Origin: Tubulanus polymorphus
Lineage: Eukaryota > Nemertea > Palaeonemertea > Tubulaniformes > Tubulanidae
NCBI RefSeq assembly: GCF_964204645.1
Contig: NC_134030.1
Span: 17,305,110-17,365,109 of the forward strand
Reading direction: 5' to 3'
Length of the DNA: 60,000 bases
Position numbers and translations under genes: made by a program. The notes beneath the pieces are model-generated. The model searched no databases, had not been told where the DNA came from, and was given only the letters and a program-made list of their open reading frames with translations. Below, one piece after another: positions 44,276-55,070 of the stretch. The stretch's first letter is position 1. The number at the start of each line of letters is the position of its first letter.

Positions 44276-45022
44276 TTAATTAATTTCGCAACAACTGTTG
44301 GGTGCGTGGCAAATATCCCATGCACGTCGTTTTCGTCTATTCTTAGCTTTCTGATGATATGCCGTCAAGAACGACCTATCCAAGAAATTCTCCTCCGGTT
44401 CCCAAGTCTTATCCGCATAACCCTCCCAGGCGACATAATAATACAACTTGCCTCCCCGTCTTCTATGTTTGAGTATTCGAGACACAGTCTCTATCGACTC
44501 GTCTTTCCCGTCAATATTTTCGCGACCCTTCGATAACGTCATGTCCCTCTGCGTCAAAGTAGGAGGTTCAATTGTGGGCTTCATGCCGATTTTGACATGG
44601 CGACTCTTATGGGGCAAAACGATTTCATCCATCGCGAGGTTCCCTGGTAAGTCATCTAATTTTTCAATAGTCTGCGGTAAGTCGTAAGTAGGTGGTTTTT
44701 TAGATTCATAAACCGGACGCAACCTATTTACATGAACTAATGTTTTAACCTTTCGATTATCATCCGTTCTCAATCTGTAATTAACTTCTCCTATTTTTTC
44801 AATAATTTCATATGGGCCCAGCCAAAATAAATGTAATTTCTTTGATGCCCCAGTAGGCAAATGTGGGTAATAAAGAAAAACCTTACCCCCTACTTCAAAC
44901 TGAATATCTTTAGCATTTCTATCGTACTGCTGCTTCATTTTTATTTTGCTCAGTTCCCGATTCTTACGAACTATGTCATGTACTATATCCATCTTCTTAA
45001 TTAAGTGTTGAAAATAGGCCAC
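44276..45022 (-). pseudogene. Gypsy integrase C-terminal domain with chromodomain
   Basis: Contains KQQYDRNAKDIQFEVGGKVF and LHLFWLGPYEIIEKIGEVNY (the GPY/F module of Gypsy integrases). Near the C terminus is ETVSRILKHRRRGGKLYYYV followed by AWEGYADKTWEPEENFLD, a canonical chromodomain (aromatic cage positions Y/W/W present). Chromodomains steer chromovirus integration to modified histones. The frame is open but separated from the catalytic integrase by a frameshift near 45030. Confidence 0.9.
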
Positions 45023-45035
45023 ATGAGACCCATAT

Positions 45036-46199
45036 TCATTTTTTTGGAGCTGATATGGCTAGTTCCATGGGCAATTTAGGCATCCGCCCAAAAACAATTT
45101 CAAAAGGCGTGAATGACGTCGAATTGATATTATTTGAAGAATTCATTGCGAATACCGCAGATTGCAGATATAAGTCCCACTTTCCCGGGCTTTGTCCATC
45201 TAATAACTTAGCTATTGATTTGTTTAATTGTCTATGTTGTACTTCTAAAGCACCATTCGCCTGTGGATGATATGAGGACGTTGTTTTTGTTCTACCCCCC
45301 AAGAGGATGGCCGTTCGTTGAAAGACTTTTGAGATAAAGTTTGACCAATTGTCGATAAGTATAATAGAAAACATCCCATATCTCAAAATGATACCATCCA
45401 CCAACTTTTCGGCGACCTCTTCTGCCGATGCCGTCTTAAGCGGAAATGCCTCCATATATGATGAAAAAGTTTCAATACATGTCAATATATATTGATGCCC
45501 CTTGTCAGACACTGGAAAGGGACCCACCATATCCATAGCAAATTTATGGAAAATAGGCTCCACCCGTACCGTTTGCATTGGAACCTTAGTAGCCTCTTTT
45601 GCAGACAACCCTTTTCTTTGACAGACATCACATCGTAAGCAGAAATCCTTGACATCGTTAAACATACCATTCCAATAATATCTATTTTTCAGACGCATAT
45701 ACGTTGACTTAATGCCACTGTGTCCCCCAAACACCTCATGTGTTTCTTGCAGTATTTGTAAGCGAAGTTGTTTCGGTATCACATAGCAGGGAGAGAAGTG
45801 AGCAGATTGGCGGCGATTTAAATGTTGTAAGTATTGAAGGCTACCCTTGTTGTCCAGAATATACCTTTCGTGTGACAACATTATCCGTCGTGCCAAATGA
45901 TCACTTTCTGGTAATGATCCGTCTAATAGGTAATCAATGATAGGTCGCAATTCATCATCTTTACGTTTTTCCATAGGCAAATTCACCAAGATACCGTCGT
46001 TACTTGTGTCAACAGCCACTATTTCTGGATACCTTAATCTAGACAAGAAATCCGCATCTGCATGTTGTACTCCTGCCCGATACTCAACGTCATATTGGTA
46101 TCCTTGTAGGAAGATGCACCACCGTTGTAGCCGACCTGAGGCGAGACCATCGACCTCCATCTTTTTTAACCACAACAGTGCTTTATGATCTGTGACCAC
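45036..46199 (-). pseudogene. Gypsy RNase H C terminus and integrase core
   Basis: Starts with the end of RNase H (DHKALLWLKKMEV, RAGVQHADADFLSR). The integrase zinc domain HEVFGGHSGIKSTYMRLKNR ... CLRCDVCQ (HHCC) follows, then FHKFAMDMVGPFPV (first Asp), ILIDNWSNFISK (second Asp block, normally TDNG.NF; the G is W here), and SYHPQANGALEVQHRQLN (catalytic Glu block, E present). It shifts frame from its neighbours at both ends. Confidence 0.9.
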
Positions 46200-46748
46200 C
46201 GTAAAAGGATTTCCATACAGGTATACTTTATAATACTTAATGGCTGAAATGAGTGCCAGACACTAGCGGAATATGCTTGTTCTTGTTTTGTTAGCGCTCG
46301 TCCACCGTATGCAATTACGTGTTCCTGACCATCGTCTCCTTCCTGTACAAGACAATATCCCATCGCAAAATTTGATGCGTCGCAGTGAACCTTGAACTTG
46401 CGTTCCAGAGAAGGATATGCTAACACGGGTGCTGTTATAAGTGCCTGTTTCAAGTCATCAAATGCCTTTTGACAATCGTCAGACCATAGGAATGGTATAC
46501 CCTTTCTCGTCAATAGTGTGAATGGTCGTGCTCGCCCCGAAAAAGTTCTTTATGAATTTTCTATAGAAATTAGCAGCCCCTAGGAAAGACCGAACTTGAG
46601 TTTGATTTGTAGGCACAGGGCAGTTTTGAATCACATTTACTTTCTCGGGATTAGTCCTAATGCCATCCCCGTCTAAATAGAAACCCAAAAATTTACAGTT
46701 TGGTCGAGCAATAAAACATTTGCTGGGTTTAAGTGTCAACCCCGCCAC
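46166..46748 (-). pseudogene. Gypsy RT thumb and RNase H N terminus
   Basis: First frame: GLTLKPSKCFIARPNCKFLG, VRSFLGAANFYRKFIKNF. Second frame, after a shift near 46500: PFLWSDDCQKAFDDLKQALI, KVHCDASNFAMGYCLVQEGD, AYGGRALTKQEQAYS (RNase H D and E motifs). A third frameshift near 46260 leads to the next frame. Confidence 0.9.
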
Positions 46749-47383
46749 CCGTAACCTTTCAAAAGGTCATCTAAATAAACCAAAACAGAGTCCCCTAATG
46801 AATGCAAGAGGCGAGCCATAATGGATTGAAAAATACTAGGGGCCGATGCTATGCCCATGGGTAATCTAGTAAATTGGTAATGACCAGTAGGCGTTACGAA
46901 CGCCGTTTTGTGACGAGACTCTTGTGAAATCGAGATCTGAAAATAACCACTTCTTAAATCTAGAGAAGAAAATATTTTTGGCCTAGCGGTGCCACACATA
47001 GTTAAGGTATTAAAGATATGAGGTATTGGATGTAACGTTTGCAATTTTAATACCTTATTTAATCGCCTAAAATCAATACACAATCGATATGACCCATCTG
47101 GTTTTGGTACCAAAAGTGCGGGAGAACTATAATTTGAATTTGAATCTTCAATAACGCCTTGCTTTTTGAGTTCATCAATCCGCTTATCTAATATATCCCT
47201 CAACGCTAATGGAACCCGATATGGTCGTGACCGAATAGGCACCTCATTTTCAGTCTCAATATTGCATTCAATCCCCTTTGCGGTTCCTAACTCCAATATT
47301 CCTTCTGCAAACCTATCTCTGTATTCTTCCAATAATGAATTTAAATCAGTTTTTTGCTGTACCGATATATTTCCCGTTTCCAC
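46736..47383 (-). pseudogene. Gypsy reverse transcriptase palm
   Basis: Conserved blocks in one frame: IRSRPYRVPLALRDILDKRI, VIEDSNSNYSSPALLVPKPD, YRLCIDFRRLNKVL (motif A region), FSSLDLRSGYFQISI, TRLPMGIASAPSIFQ, and VLVYLDDLL (catalytic YLDD). Directly after YLDDLL about 15-20 residues expected in Gypsy RTs are missing and the frame changes. The upstream protease frame is in the same phase, interrupted by a stop at about 47402. Confidence 0.92.
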
Positions 47384-47401
47384 ACTATCTAATATATCGT
47401 T

Positions 47402-48262
47402 TTAATTTTTAGGTTGAGGCGTGGAAATACCTTCACTATCAATTGTCATATATGACCCGTCTGCGATAGGAGCATCTAAATCGATGAGAGTAACATCTCC
47501 TAAAATGGCACCCTTTTTTAATCGTTGTGAGTAATTTGATGGATTACAAACTTGCACAGGTAATACCCCACTTTTAATATTAGATATACTAGCCGCACCC
47601 ATAGTACCATATTTATCCCATAATCTAGCTGACTGTCGAACAAAACCTACACCGTCTTTTCTTCCCGTCCCCTTCATTTTTGCTTTTATCTGCACCTGTT
47701 TACCAGGCGGAATTGTGACCGTATCGTTAGCTACTATACAAATTTGTAATTGTACCTTTGCCCCCTCGTGAAGAGGTATTGAGTGACCGGATGACAGATG
47801 TAGGAGCTTTCTCGGAGTGTCAATAACCACACCCTGACTGTTAATGAAATCCATGCCTAGAATACATGGGTGAGCCAATTTCCTTAATATCAGAAATTCT
47901 TGCTGAACAACCCTTGATTCCATTTTAAGATTTAATTTAACAATACCGAATATTTCTAATGTAACCCCACCAGCTACCGTAGCATATTTATAACCGCCAT
48001 ATTCTAATGGCGTAACTAATACCGTGGATCTTAATTTTAAAAAGTATTCATATGATATGACACTACGAGTTGCTCCTGTATCAATCAAAACATCCATCTG
48101 TTCATCAAAAATAACACAATTTAAGGATAGCGGGTGCTCAGAGCATAATACTTTTGGTTTTTCTTTCAAAATTTTCTTTTTTGTCAAGTTTTGTTTGTGA
48201 GATTTCAATTTTGTCTGTGAGCGCCCACTATCCCCCGTTATCCCCGATACTACCTCATACAA
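47402..48262 (-). pseudogene. Gypsy protease region
   Basis: Contains FDEQMDVLIDTGATRSVISY (retropepsin DTGA), HPCILGMDFINSQGVVIDT (the 'LG.D' flap end of retropepsins) and a long C-terminal segment with DVTLIDLDAP. It lies between gag and RT; a stop at its end separates it from RT in the same frame. Aspartic protease of the Gag-Pol polyprotein. Confidence 0.88.
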
Positions 48263-48339
48263 TACTTGGGCATTTTCTGTTTGTATAGCTCTGGATAGCT
48301 GCCCTAAGCCATCCTTGCTACAGTCCTAATAAGTCCGCT

Positions 48340-48520
48340 GTTGTCGATTCGTATTCTGACGGCAATATCTGCTAATATGTCCAGGTAAACCCACATTGAT
48401 AACAAATGATGTTTCTATTTTCCGTTGCAAGGGTAGATTTCGCTGGCCCCCTGCAATTTCTAGCCATATGTCCAATTATGTTACACCTCTAACATCGACC
48501 TCTAAACGTAGGGTAACGAA
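48340..48520 (-). pseudogene. Gypsy Gag zinc knuckles, broken
   Basis: RCNIIGHMARNC forms most of a CX2CX4HX4C knuckle whose first Cys is followed by a stop (C*RC). A second knuckle begins CYQCG and is completed (GHISRYC) only in another frame. Nucleocapsid part of Gag, inactivated. Confidence 0.75.
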
Positions 48521-48522
48521 AT

Positions 48523-49326
48523 CTATTGTTTGTAGCTCCATTTCGCGCGTACGTAATCGCTCCAAACGGTTGTTGAATTCCCGCAAAAGCCCTGATTTTC
48601 CTGTGCCATCGTCTCCTCCTTTCGTTGTTTAATTTCTAGCTGATTTATTCTTGTTTTCAGTTCGTCCCACTCCGCGTTGGCTGTCTCGACTTGATGAACA
48701 CCAGGGCCATCCATTTTCAACATCTGGACTACGTTACTAGCCATTTTGATGGCTTTGTCCATTTGCGTCCAAACGATTTTGCGAATGTCCGCGGAGAGAC
48801 CGTCAATAAACGTACTTAACGTCACATGCGCGGGTAATTCCAATTCATTCGCTCTGCGTTTAACATCGTCTGCGAAATTGTCTACTGTTTGGCCTGAAAC
48901 CATGGGCATGTGTTTCAGCTGGTGAGTTTTTAGCATTTTTCGATCCGGGTTATTATATCGCTGATTAAACGCTTGTAATAAATCATTCCACACGCGTTTC
49001 TTATCTTTATCGACGCCTAAATACCAAGAGCGAGCTTCTCCCCTCAAAAACAAGGGAAAGCTCCTCAGTATCTGACGGTCACTCCATGCCATGAGTTTTA
49101 CGTGTTGTAGAAATGCGTCTAACCATGGTTCCGGATCATTTGTTCCGTCAAAATGTTCTTGTTTCAGCCCGCTTACGCCTTTCGGCACAATGATTATTTC
49201 ATAGTTGCTATCATTGTCGTCCTCTTGTCCTACAGCCGGATTGGCTGGTCCCATGGCCGGTTGCTGTCCCGCGTTTGCCATCCCCAACAGATGTGCTTTT
49301 CTTTGAACGGGTTGGTTATAAAACAT
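48523..49326 (-). pseudogene. Gypsy Gag (capsid region), C-terminally frameshifted
   Basis: Contains KQEHFDGTNDPEPWLDAFLQ, RSFPLFLRGEARSWYLGVD and WNDLLQAFNQRYNNPDRKML, the classic 'F.G..DP..WL..F......W.D......F...L.G.A..WY......W..L...F..R' pattern of Ty3/Gypsy Gag. After a Lys/Glu-rich segment the frame runs out at 48523 before the zinc knuckles. Residues MANAGQQPAMGPANPAVG near the start are probably the true N terminus. Confidence 0.9.
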
Positions 49327-49373
49327 AAACCAGAGATTCTATAAATCGATTCAAAGTTTTGTATAATGTCACT

Positions 49374-49377
49374 CACC
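49374..49377 (-). other. Leader splice donor of Gypsy element
   Basis: The minus strand reads CTAGTG|GTGAGTGAC between primer-binding site and gag. It is a strong donor match, pairable with the acceptor before env. The same leader motif is kept in the non-coding element at 40585. Confidence 0.55.
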
Positions 49378-49412
49378 ACTAGCTTGGCTGCGAGACCGCA
49401 ATTCTGCCGCTA

Positions 49413-49422
49413 TTCTCCACCA
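49413..49422 (-). other. Primer-binding site TGGTGGAGAA (Gypsy element)
   Basis: Lies 1 base from the LTR end. Identical to those at 28787-28796 and 40633-40642. Confidence 0.7.
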
Positions 49423-49423
49423 G

Positions 49424-50040
49424 TGTTGTGAGTGTGGAACTCCACCTATGTTGTGGTTGGTATATCTTTCAGTGCTGAATCCTGATTGGGCTGTCCTACT
49501 AGCGTCGTGGTAATAATTCTTCTAGATGATGTTGCGAGGACACTGTCTCAGATCAGTTCTCCGTCCTTGGTATTGACTCTACACTGCTCCAGAAATAACT
49601 TAACAATGGCTAAAGTTATCTTTCGTTTATTCTTCTTACTAGATGTAAACAGATCATTCCCCGTAGCTCTCTATTCGTGCTTACAAAAACCTCCCTATTT
49701 ATATTAATTTCTCTTGTGTAACGTGCGCAGGTCCTCTTCCACATATGGCTTTGAATTCATGGCTTGTGACGTATTCATACGTCATAACATTCCTCCCATC
49801 CATATATGGGCGATGACGTGTCTGCACACGTCACAAGTTTCTAAAAATATACTTTTTCACTAAACGGAGTCCATGGCCGTACCATATTTGGTTTACCTAC
49901 GTAGATACATACGTCACTTCCACACTTGTTTATTAATATACTTTCTATTTATGTTCATGCACGTACATATCCACGCAGGTTGTCTGATACTGCAACACTG
50001 GCAATGAACACCAGCTTCCATGCACTACTTGTTGATATTG
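49424..50040 (-). repeat. 5' LTR of Gypsy element
   Basis: Starts TGTTGTGAGTGTGGAACTCC; the far end near 50040 is approximate. It contains CRE-like inverted pairs (TTGTGACGTATT / ATACGTCATAA near 49767-49787 and GATGACGTGT / ACACGTCACAA near 49810-49840). An env 3' end lies directly beyond it, so it is also placed as the 3' LTR of another element. Confidence 0.82.
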
Positions 50041-50237
50041 TTTAACCGCTGATAACTGAACCCTACTACTATATTCCCGAAAGCTTTATTGTTATAATTC
50101 ATGAAAGACCAATAATATATCCTAAACGTCTTCATAACACTACCCCACATCAACTTGTACCAACCACAAACCGACGTTATGATAACCACCCCTGCCAAAG
50201 CCCCATAAATATACAGAAATATAAACAGACATTTCAA
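50025..50237 (-). pseudogene. Envelope C-terminal fragment of a second Gypsy element
   Basis: Up to about 70 residues with a hydrophobic membrane segment (LFIFLYIYGALAGVVIITSV) and a basic, Asn-rich tail ending NNINK. It ends at the LTR edge, as env ends do in these elements. It is cut upstream by the dispersed repeat at 50250. The first residues are uncertain because no clear ATG is present. Confidence 0.55.
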
Positions 50238-50249
50238 TTATCATAGTTT

Positions 50250-51135
50250 TTTTAGCCCACTTGGGACTTTAGTCCCAGCGGGCTATTGTGTTCACTTTTC
50301 GTCCGTCCGTCCGTCTGTAGACGGAATCCAGTTATTTTGGGAAGTTTTGAAGACGCTTCAATGTAATGTCTTGATATTTGGGTTACACATGTATCTACCC
50401 TAAACACATCTTCAGCCCAAAAACTGGCCCTGTTAGAATCAAGATGGCCGACTGGCAGCCATCGTTGATCGCCAAAATCAGCACCACAGTTACCACAATG
50501 AATTAGAAAGTTGTAGCTTATAACGTGTTCTATGATTGTGGTGAGTTTCGAGGTCATTGGTTTTTGTATATTGCCACCAGGGGGCGTTGAATAATACAAT
50601 ATCTTAGTATTTCTATATTATAGTTGTACCAATGCATATTTTGTTAGCACAATCAATTGCAAAGTTGTAGCTCATGAAATCGTCTATGATTGTGGTGAGT
50701 TTCAAGGACATTAGTTATTCTATATGGCCACTAGGGGGCGTTGAATAATAGAATAACTAAGTATGTCCTTATTATATTGGTACTTAGGCATATTTTGTTA
50801 CCATGACCAATTGCAAAGTTGTAGCTTGGCTCATGACATGTTCAATGATTGTGGTCAGTTTCAAGGACATTGGGTTTTGAATATGGTCACCAGGGGGCGT
50901 TGAATAGTAGAATAACTTAGTATTTCCATCTTAAATTGGTAACGAGGCATATTTTGATATCACAGTCAATTACAAAATCGTAGCTGCTGACATGTTCTAT
51001 GATTGTGGTTAGTTACGAGGTCATTGGTTTTGTTTATGGTCACCAGGGGGCGTTGAATATTGAAATTGTTAGATTGTTGAGCATTTGAAACCACTTCCCA
51101 AGTGGGCATGGTGTCCCTGGACCCCTAGTTTTTAA
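50250..51135. mobile_element. Dispersed repeat family with Helitron-like 3' end (copy 1)
   Basis: Begins near TTTTTTTAGCCCACTTGGGA, CGTCCGTCCGTCCGTCTG. It contains three to four degenerate ~160-170-bp internal units, each with AAAGTTGTAGCT, TTGTGGTGAGTTTC and CACCAGGGGGCGTTGAAT. It ends CCACTTCCCAAGTGGGCATG ... GACCCCTAG. A small hairpin (CCACTT..AAGTGG) some 20 bases before CTAG is what Helitron 3' ends look like. No replicase is encoded. Confidence 0.65.
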
Positions 51136-51299
51136 TATATGTACATAATAACAAACCATTGAATAAGAAGTCCCAAAAAATCACACAGGCATACACACCG
51201 CACGAAACATCGTTTCCTTCACCATCGGGAAAACAGCAAACCCATTCGCGATGTCTACCACGCGATAAACGGCCCAATGCAACTCTATCAGGCGACCAA
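51136..51299. other. Spacer between two repeat copies
   Basis: Unique-looking 160 bp (CAAAAAATCACACAGGCATA...). It may be the original host sequence between two insertions; nothing else supported. Confidence 0.4.
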
Positions 51300-52487
51300 C
51301 ACGTCCGTCGTCCGTCCATCCGTAGACGGAATCCAGTTATTTTAGGAAGTGTTTGATACGCTCAATGTAATGTCTTCATATTTAGGTTACAGAAGAAACT
51401 ACCCTAGATACAAAAACTGGCCTTGTCAGAATCAAGATGGCCGAGTGGCAGCCATTGTTGTTCGCCAAAATCGGCACTTTTTACACATTTTTAAACTTTT
51501 TACGGGGGGATTTTGAAGACGCTTTGATTAAATATCTTGATCTTTCGTACATATTTGTAGCCCCCAAGGGCCCATGAGCATGAGAAAAATTGGGTCGATC
51601 GGACTCTAGATGGCCGTCGTATGACCTTTTGTGCCCAAAAATGTCAATTTTGGCCCGAATTCTGAGTCCTGTAGCTTCGTACTGGGTAACCATTTCTCAT
51701 GGCAATTTGTGAAAGGGATCTTTATACCCGAGACAAGTATTTTTGATCCGCCAATTATGACGCAATTAGCGGCCATCTTGGTGTCATCAGTACTCGTCCG
51801 TAGGTGGAAAAATGTTTTTAAACATAATATTGATACGTAAGCATATTTTGTTAGCACAATCAATTGACAAGTTGTAGCTCATAACGTGTTCTATGATATG
51901 AGCGAGTTGCAAGGTCATCGCCTTTCGTATATGGCCACCAGGAGGCGTTGAATAATACAATTATCTAGTATTTCTATATTATATTTGAACCTATGCATAT
52001 TTTGTTACCACAATCAATTGCAAAGTTGTAGCACATGGTGTCGTCTATGATTGTGGTGAGTTTTAAGGACATTAGTTATTCTATATGGTCACCAGGGGCG
52101 TTGAATTGTAGAATAATTTAGTATTTCCTTATCATATTGGGACATATAGGCATATTTTGTTAACACCATGATCGATTGCAAAGTTATAGCACATGATATC
52201 GTCTATGATTGTGGGGAGTTTCAAGGTAATTTGGTTTTGCATATGGTCACCAGGGGATGTCGAGTAGTAGAGTAACTTTGTTTTTCCATGTTAGATTGGT
52301 AATGAGGCATTTATTGTTATCTCCGTCAATTACAAAATTGTAGCTTCTGACATGTTCTATGATTGTAGTGAGTTTCAAGGTCATTTGTTTAAGTATATGG
52401 TCACCAGGGGGCGTTGAATATTTATATTGTTACCACATTTTGAAACCACTTCCCAAGTAGGCATGGCGTCCCTGGACCCCTAGTTTA
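51300..52487. mobile_element. Dispersed repeat family with Helitron-like 3' end (copy 2)
   Basis: Same family and orientation as copy 1, starting in the CGTCCGTCGTCC stretch. It has an extra AAGATGGCCG/ATTTTGGCCCG segment that is shared with 11560-12090 in reverse, and ends CCACTTCCCAAGTAGGCATG ... GACCCCTAG. Confidence 0.65.
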
Positions 52488-53348
52488 TATACGACACCCA
52501 GACAAATTGCTATAGCCTATAACCCAGATCAATCAATTAAACCTAGGCACTACCATACTTGCCACCCCGAACTACTCTGACATATTTAAAATATTCACTC
52601 ATGCATCACATATGAAACCAACTTGTCAACTTGTCTCTAGCGATCAGTAGCAACGAAGAATAACACCCAGCACATTTCATAAGTCGACGTACCCTCCATG
52701 CAAGCAACAGTGAAATCGAAACTTCACCTGGTAACTGTAATTCATTATCTCCGTTGGCCAAACTAATCTTCCAACAAATCATCAACCGCGGCTAAAAAAT
52801 GCCGCCAAGAGCCACCGACGTCATTACATATTCATTACAATGCAACCTCTCAAATTTGACAACCTACTTCTCCGCACAACCCTTGACTAATTATAGTGGA
52901 ATTACAACACAATCATCCAAGGATTACAACTCCGATGCTAGGACGTTTTAACTGCGGCATAAACTTCATCAATCCAATAGCCACAATAGTAATGAATAAA
53001 ACGCCCACACTATGCTTCACTCCAACGTAGTAACCCGACCTATCCACGCAAAATCACATCCCGGCGTACTGGCTGTCGTCCGTATATCATCCTATAAATC
53101 AACCTATTTCTAAGCCGCACTGCTCTTTGACATAGCGGCAAAATGAACCGTTAAGGCGCGATACCGCAAACACAATTACATGCAAATTATAAAACATATA
53201 ACATTTCCCAACAATGAATATCCTATCATTAACCAAGATATATACGAAAATGAATCACCAAGAAAATCATTCCTATCCAGCAATGGATCCGCTAAGGACT
53301 GGTAAATTTTCTCGTTGGACTTGGCCGCATTGACCATTTTTCGCAGGT
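52488..53348. other. Non-coding retroelement-like stretch
   Basis: C-rich/G-poor on the plus strand like 37708-40643, with no ORF of note. It probably belongs to the interior of a decayed Gypsy-related element. Confidence 0.4.
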
Positions 53349-53830
53349 TCAACCTAACCGGGTATTCAGACTCGGAAAATCGGAAAATGTTTCACCCGCC
53401 GACAAAACACCAATTGCCGCCTCTGATAACGCCGCATTTGTCTTTAGCTGCTCGAGCGTTTTGGGCGCTGACTGAAGGATAAATGTCTTCATTGACGGCC
53501 GCAAACCATGAACAATGGCTTGAAGCGCCTGTTTATCCTCAACGGCAGCTTTCACCGTGAGCTGCCTAACACGCGAAATACAATCCAGAACGGGCTAACC
53601 AGGCTTTATCGTTTGCGTGAACACGTCCGCGACGCCGGACGCTAAGCTCATCGTGCGGGGAGTTGAACCGACGCTCAAACGCCTGCCGCAAACTCTTTAA
53701 GTCCCTTTTCGACACAGCTGGCAACCCCTGGAACCAATGGAGGGGGCTCTGTTCCATCAACAATGGGAAGGCCACGAGCGCCTGTTCCGCTGACAGCCCC
53801 TTAGAGTCACACAATATAAGACCTTATTGA
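53349..53830 (-). pseudogene. Gypsy Gag fragment (family 2)
   Basis: First frame: ALVAFPLLMEQSPLHWFQGL, LKSLRQAFERRFNSPHDEL, the capsid 'A...F...L...A..W...L.......L...F..RF' pattern. After a shift near 53566: VEDKQALQAIVHGLRPSMKT, LQSAPKTLEQLKTNAALSEA, the following capsid helices. It is clearly different from the Gag at 48523-49326, so it belongs to a second Gypsy family. No pol follows. Confidence 0.78.
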
Positions 53831-54690
53831 ACCAGTGAACAGGACACTGTTCAGTTACCCGGTTCCGGACTGATCGAAAAGTCTGGCATAATTCTTAAAT
53901 GCAGCTCCCTCCGACAACTTTTAGATCTCGTGGTTCCCACTGGTCCAGCGTCCACCATAAACGATTTCATTCACATTTTTCACTTAACAGTTATCTCGCT
54001 TCCACTTTCGTAAAAGTGACAGTGTTAGTGCCAATTTTTCCGTGCACTGAGTTAGCTACTGAGGCCACGGCATTAACTGTTGGATTATGGGCAAAATTTG
54101 AGTCGACTGGCCCCAAGGCCATGTCAGAGTCTTCCGATGCGTTCCGCGCATTAGGTACAGAATCGTGAAATAGAGTCTGGTAAAATAATAGACTAGAATC
54201 AAGGTTAGACATTTGCGAGAACACGTAAGATGAAGCATAATTCGATTTCGAATACAAGTATGTGATGAATATATATGAATAAGATATAAATAATGATGCA
54301 GTATATATGACAAATATATGTGTCCATTTGAACAATGAGACACAAGATAGTTTCATATTGTTAATCATACAATATAAAAAGCCAACAAATAAAACTGCCC
54401 ATTCTCAAATAAATGTTTTGTCTGGCTTCTCTTTAGGTATCTGGCGTAGGATTTAGATTGGACAACCCAAATGAATCCATTCAGTCGGGCTTTGTTAAGT
54501 TTTCCCGCTTAGTCGAATACGTCCGTTACCGCACCCCGTGGTTGGTAGTTTTGATTGCCGGGATTATGATAGTTCGTAGGGCGCTCACGACGTGATCGAA
54601 AATCATGCCAATCTCTACAATAAGTCGCCGTGTGACCGATTGCATCGGCCGCAGATTGGGTCACCCGAAGTCGATCGCTGGTTCCTATAC
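53831..54690. other. Decayed retroelement sequence
   Basis: A few frames without recognised domains. The part near 54540-54690 (minus strand YCRDWHDFRSRRERPTNY) is probably the basic, zinc-knuckle-containing C terminus of the Gag just upstream. Confidence 0.45.
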
Positions 54691-54693
54691 TGA

Positions 54694-55060
54694 TCAGGCG
54701 GACGAACGTTCTGGGGAGGTCGTTGGTTGCGCATCTCCCTCACCTCGTTTCTCGGCGATCTCATCCCTTATAGATTGAATCAGCGATTTAACGTCTGATA
54801 TAGCTGCGACGGTTGTTGGCAGGTCAAGCTGATTAATTAATTCAGCCGTTAGTGCGTAGTTCACAGCCTCGTTCACATTTTTAGGGTGCTGTGTGATGAA
54901 TTTCCTCATATCGGACCGTAGACCAGACATAAAAATATGAAGCTGAGAAGCGGCTGGAGTACCCAGTTTAGCGAATTTAGAAGCCAGGTCTTGAGAATAG
55001 GGGCGGCCTAGTTCCTGAGGACCCTATTTTCTGCCAAGTAGTGCCAGCTCCTGAGGTCGA
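54694..55060 (-). pseudogene. Gypsy Gag fragment (family 3)
   Basis: YSQDLASKFAKLGTPAASQL precedes MSGLRSDMRKFITQHPKNVN, EAVNYALTAELINQ, the late capsid helices of a Gypsy Gag ('F..GL....R..I....P....EA...A...E'), followed by a Ser/Thr/Pro-rich tail. The upstream capsid half is present only as fragments. It lies downstream of the LTR at 55740 in the same orientation. Confidence 0.72.
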
Positions 55061-55070
55061 TCCAGAAGAT

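Larger units (their letters stand above)
42141..50040 (-). mobile_element. Ty3/Gypsy retrotransposon with chromodomain and env
   Basis: Order on the minus strand: 5' LTR, primer-binding site, leader splice donor, gag, protease, RT, RNase H, integrase with C-terminal chromodomain, env, and a partial 3' LTR. The two LTR remnants are about 99% identical over the ~185 bp that can be compared, so the insertion is young. Yet pol carries several frameshifts and an internal deletion after YLDD. The env 3' end and most of the 3' LTR are missing at the position of the inserted DNA transposon (42326-43351). Confidence 0.9.

Noticed and set aside
45055-46188. Plus-strand frames opposite the integrase and RNase H
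   Set aside because: They are antisense shadows of the recognised pol domains.
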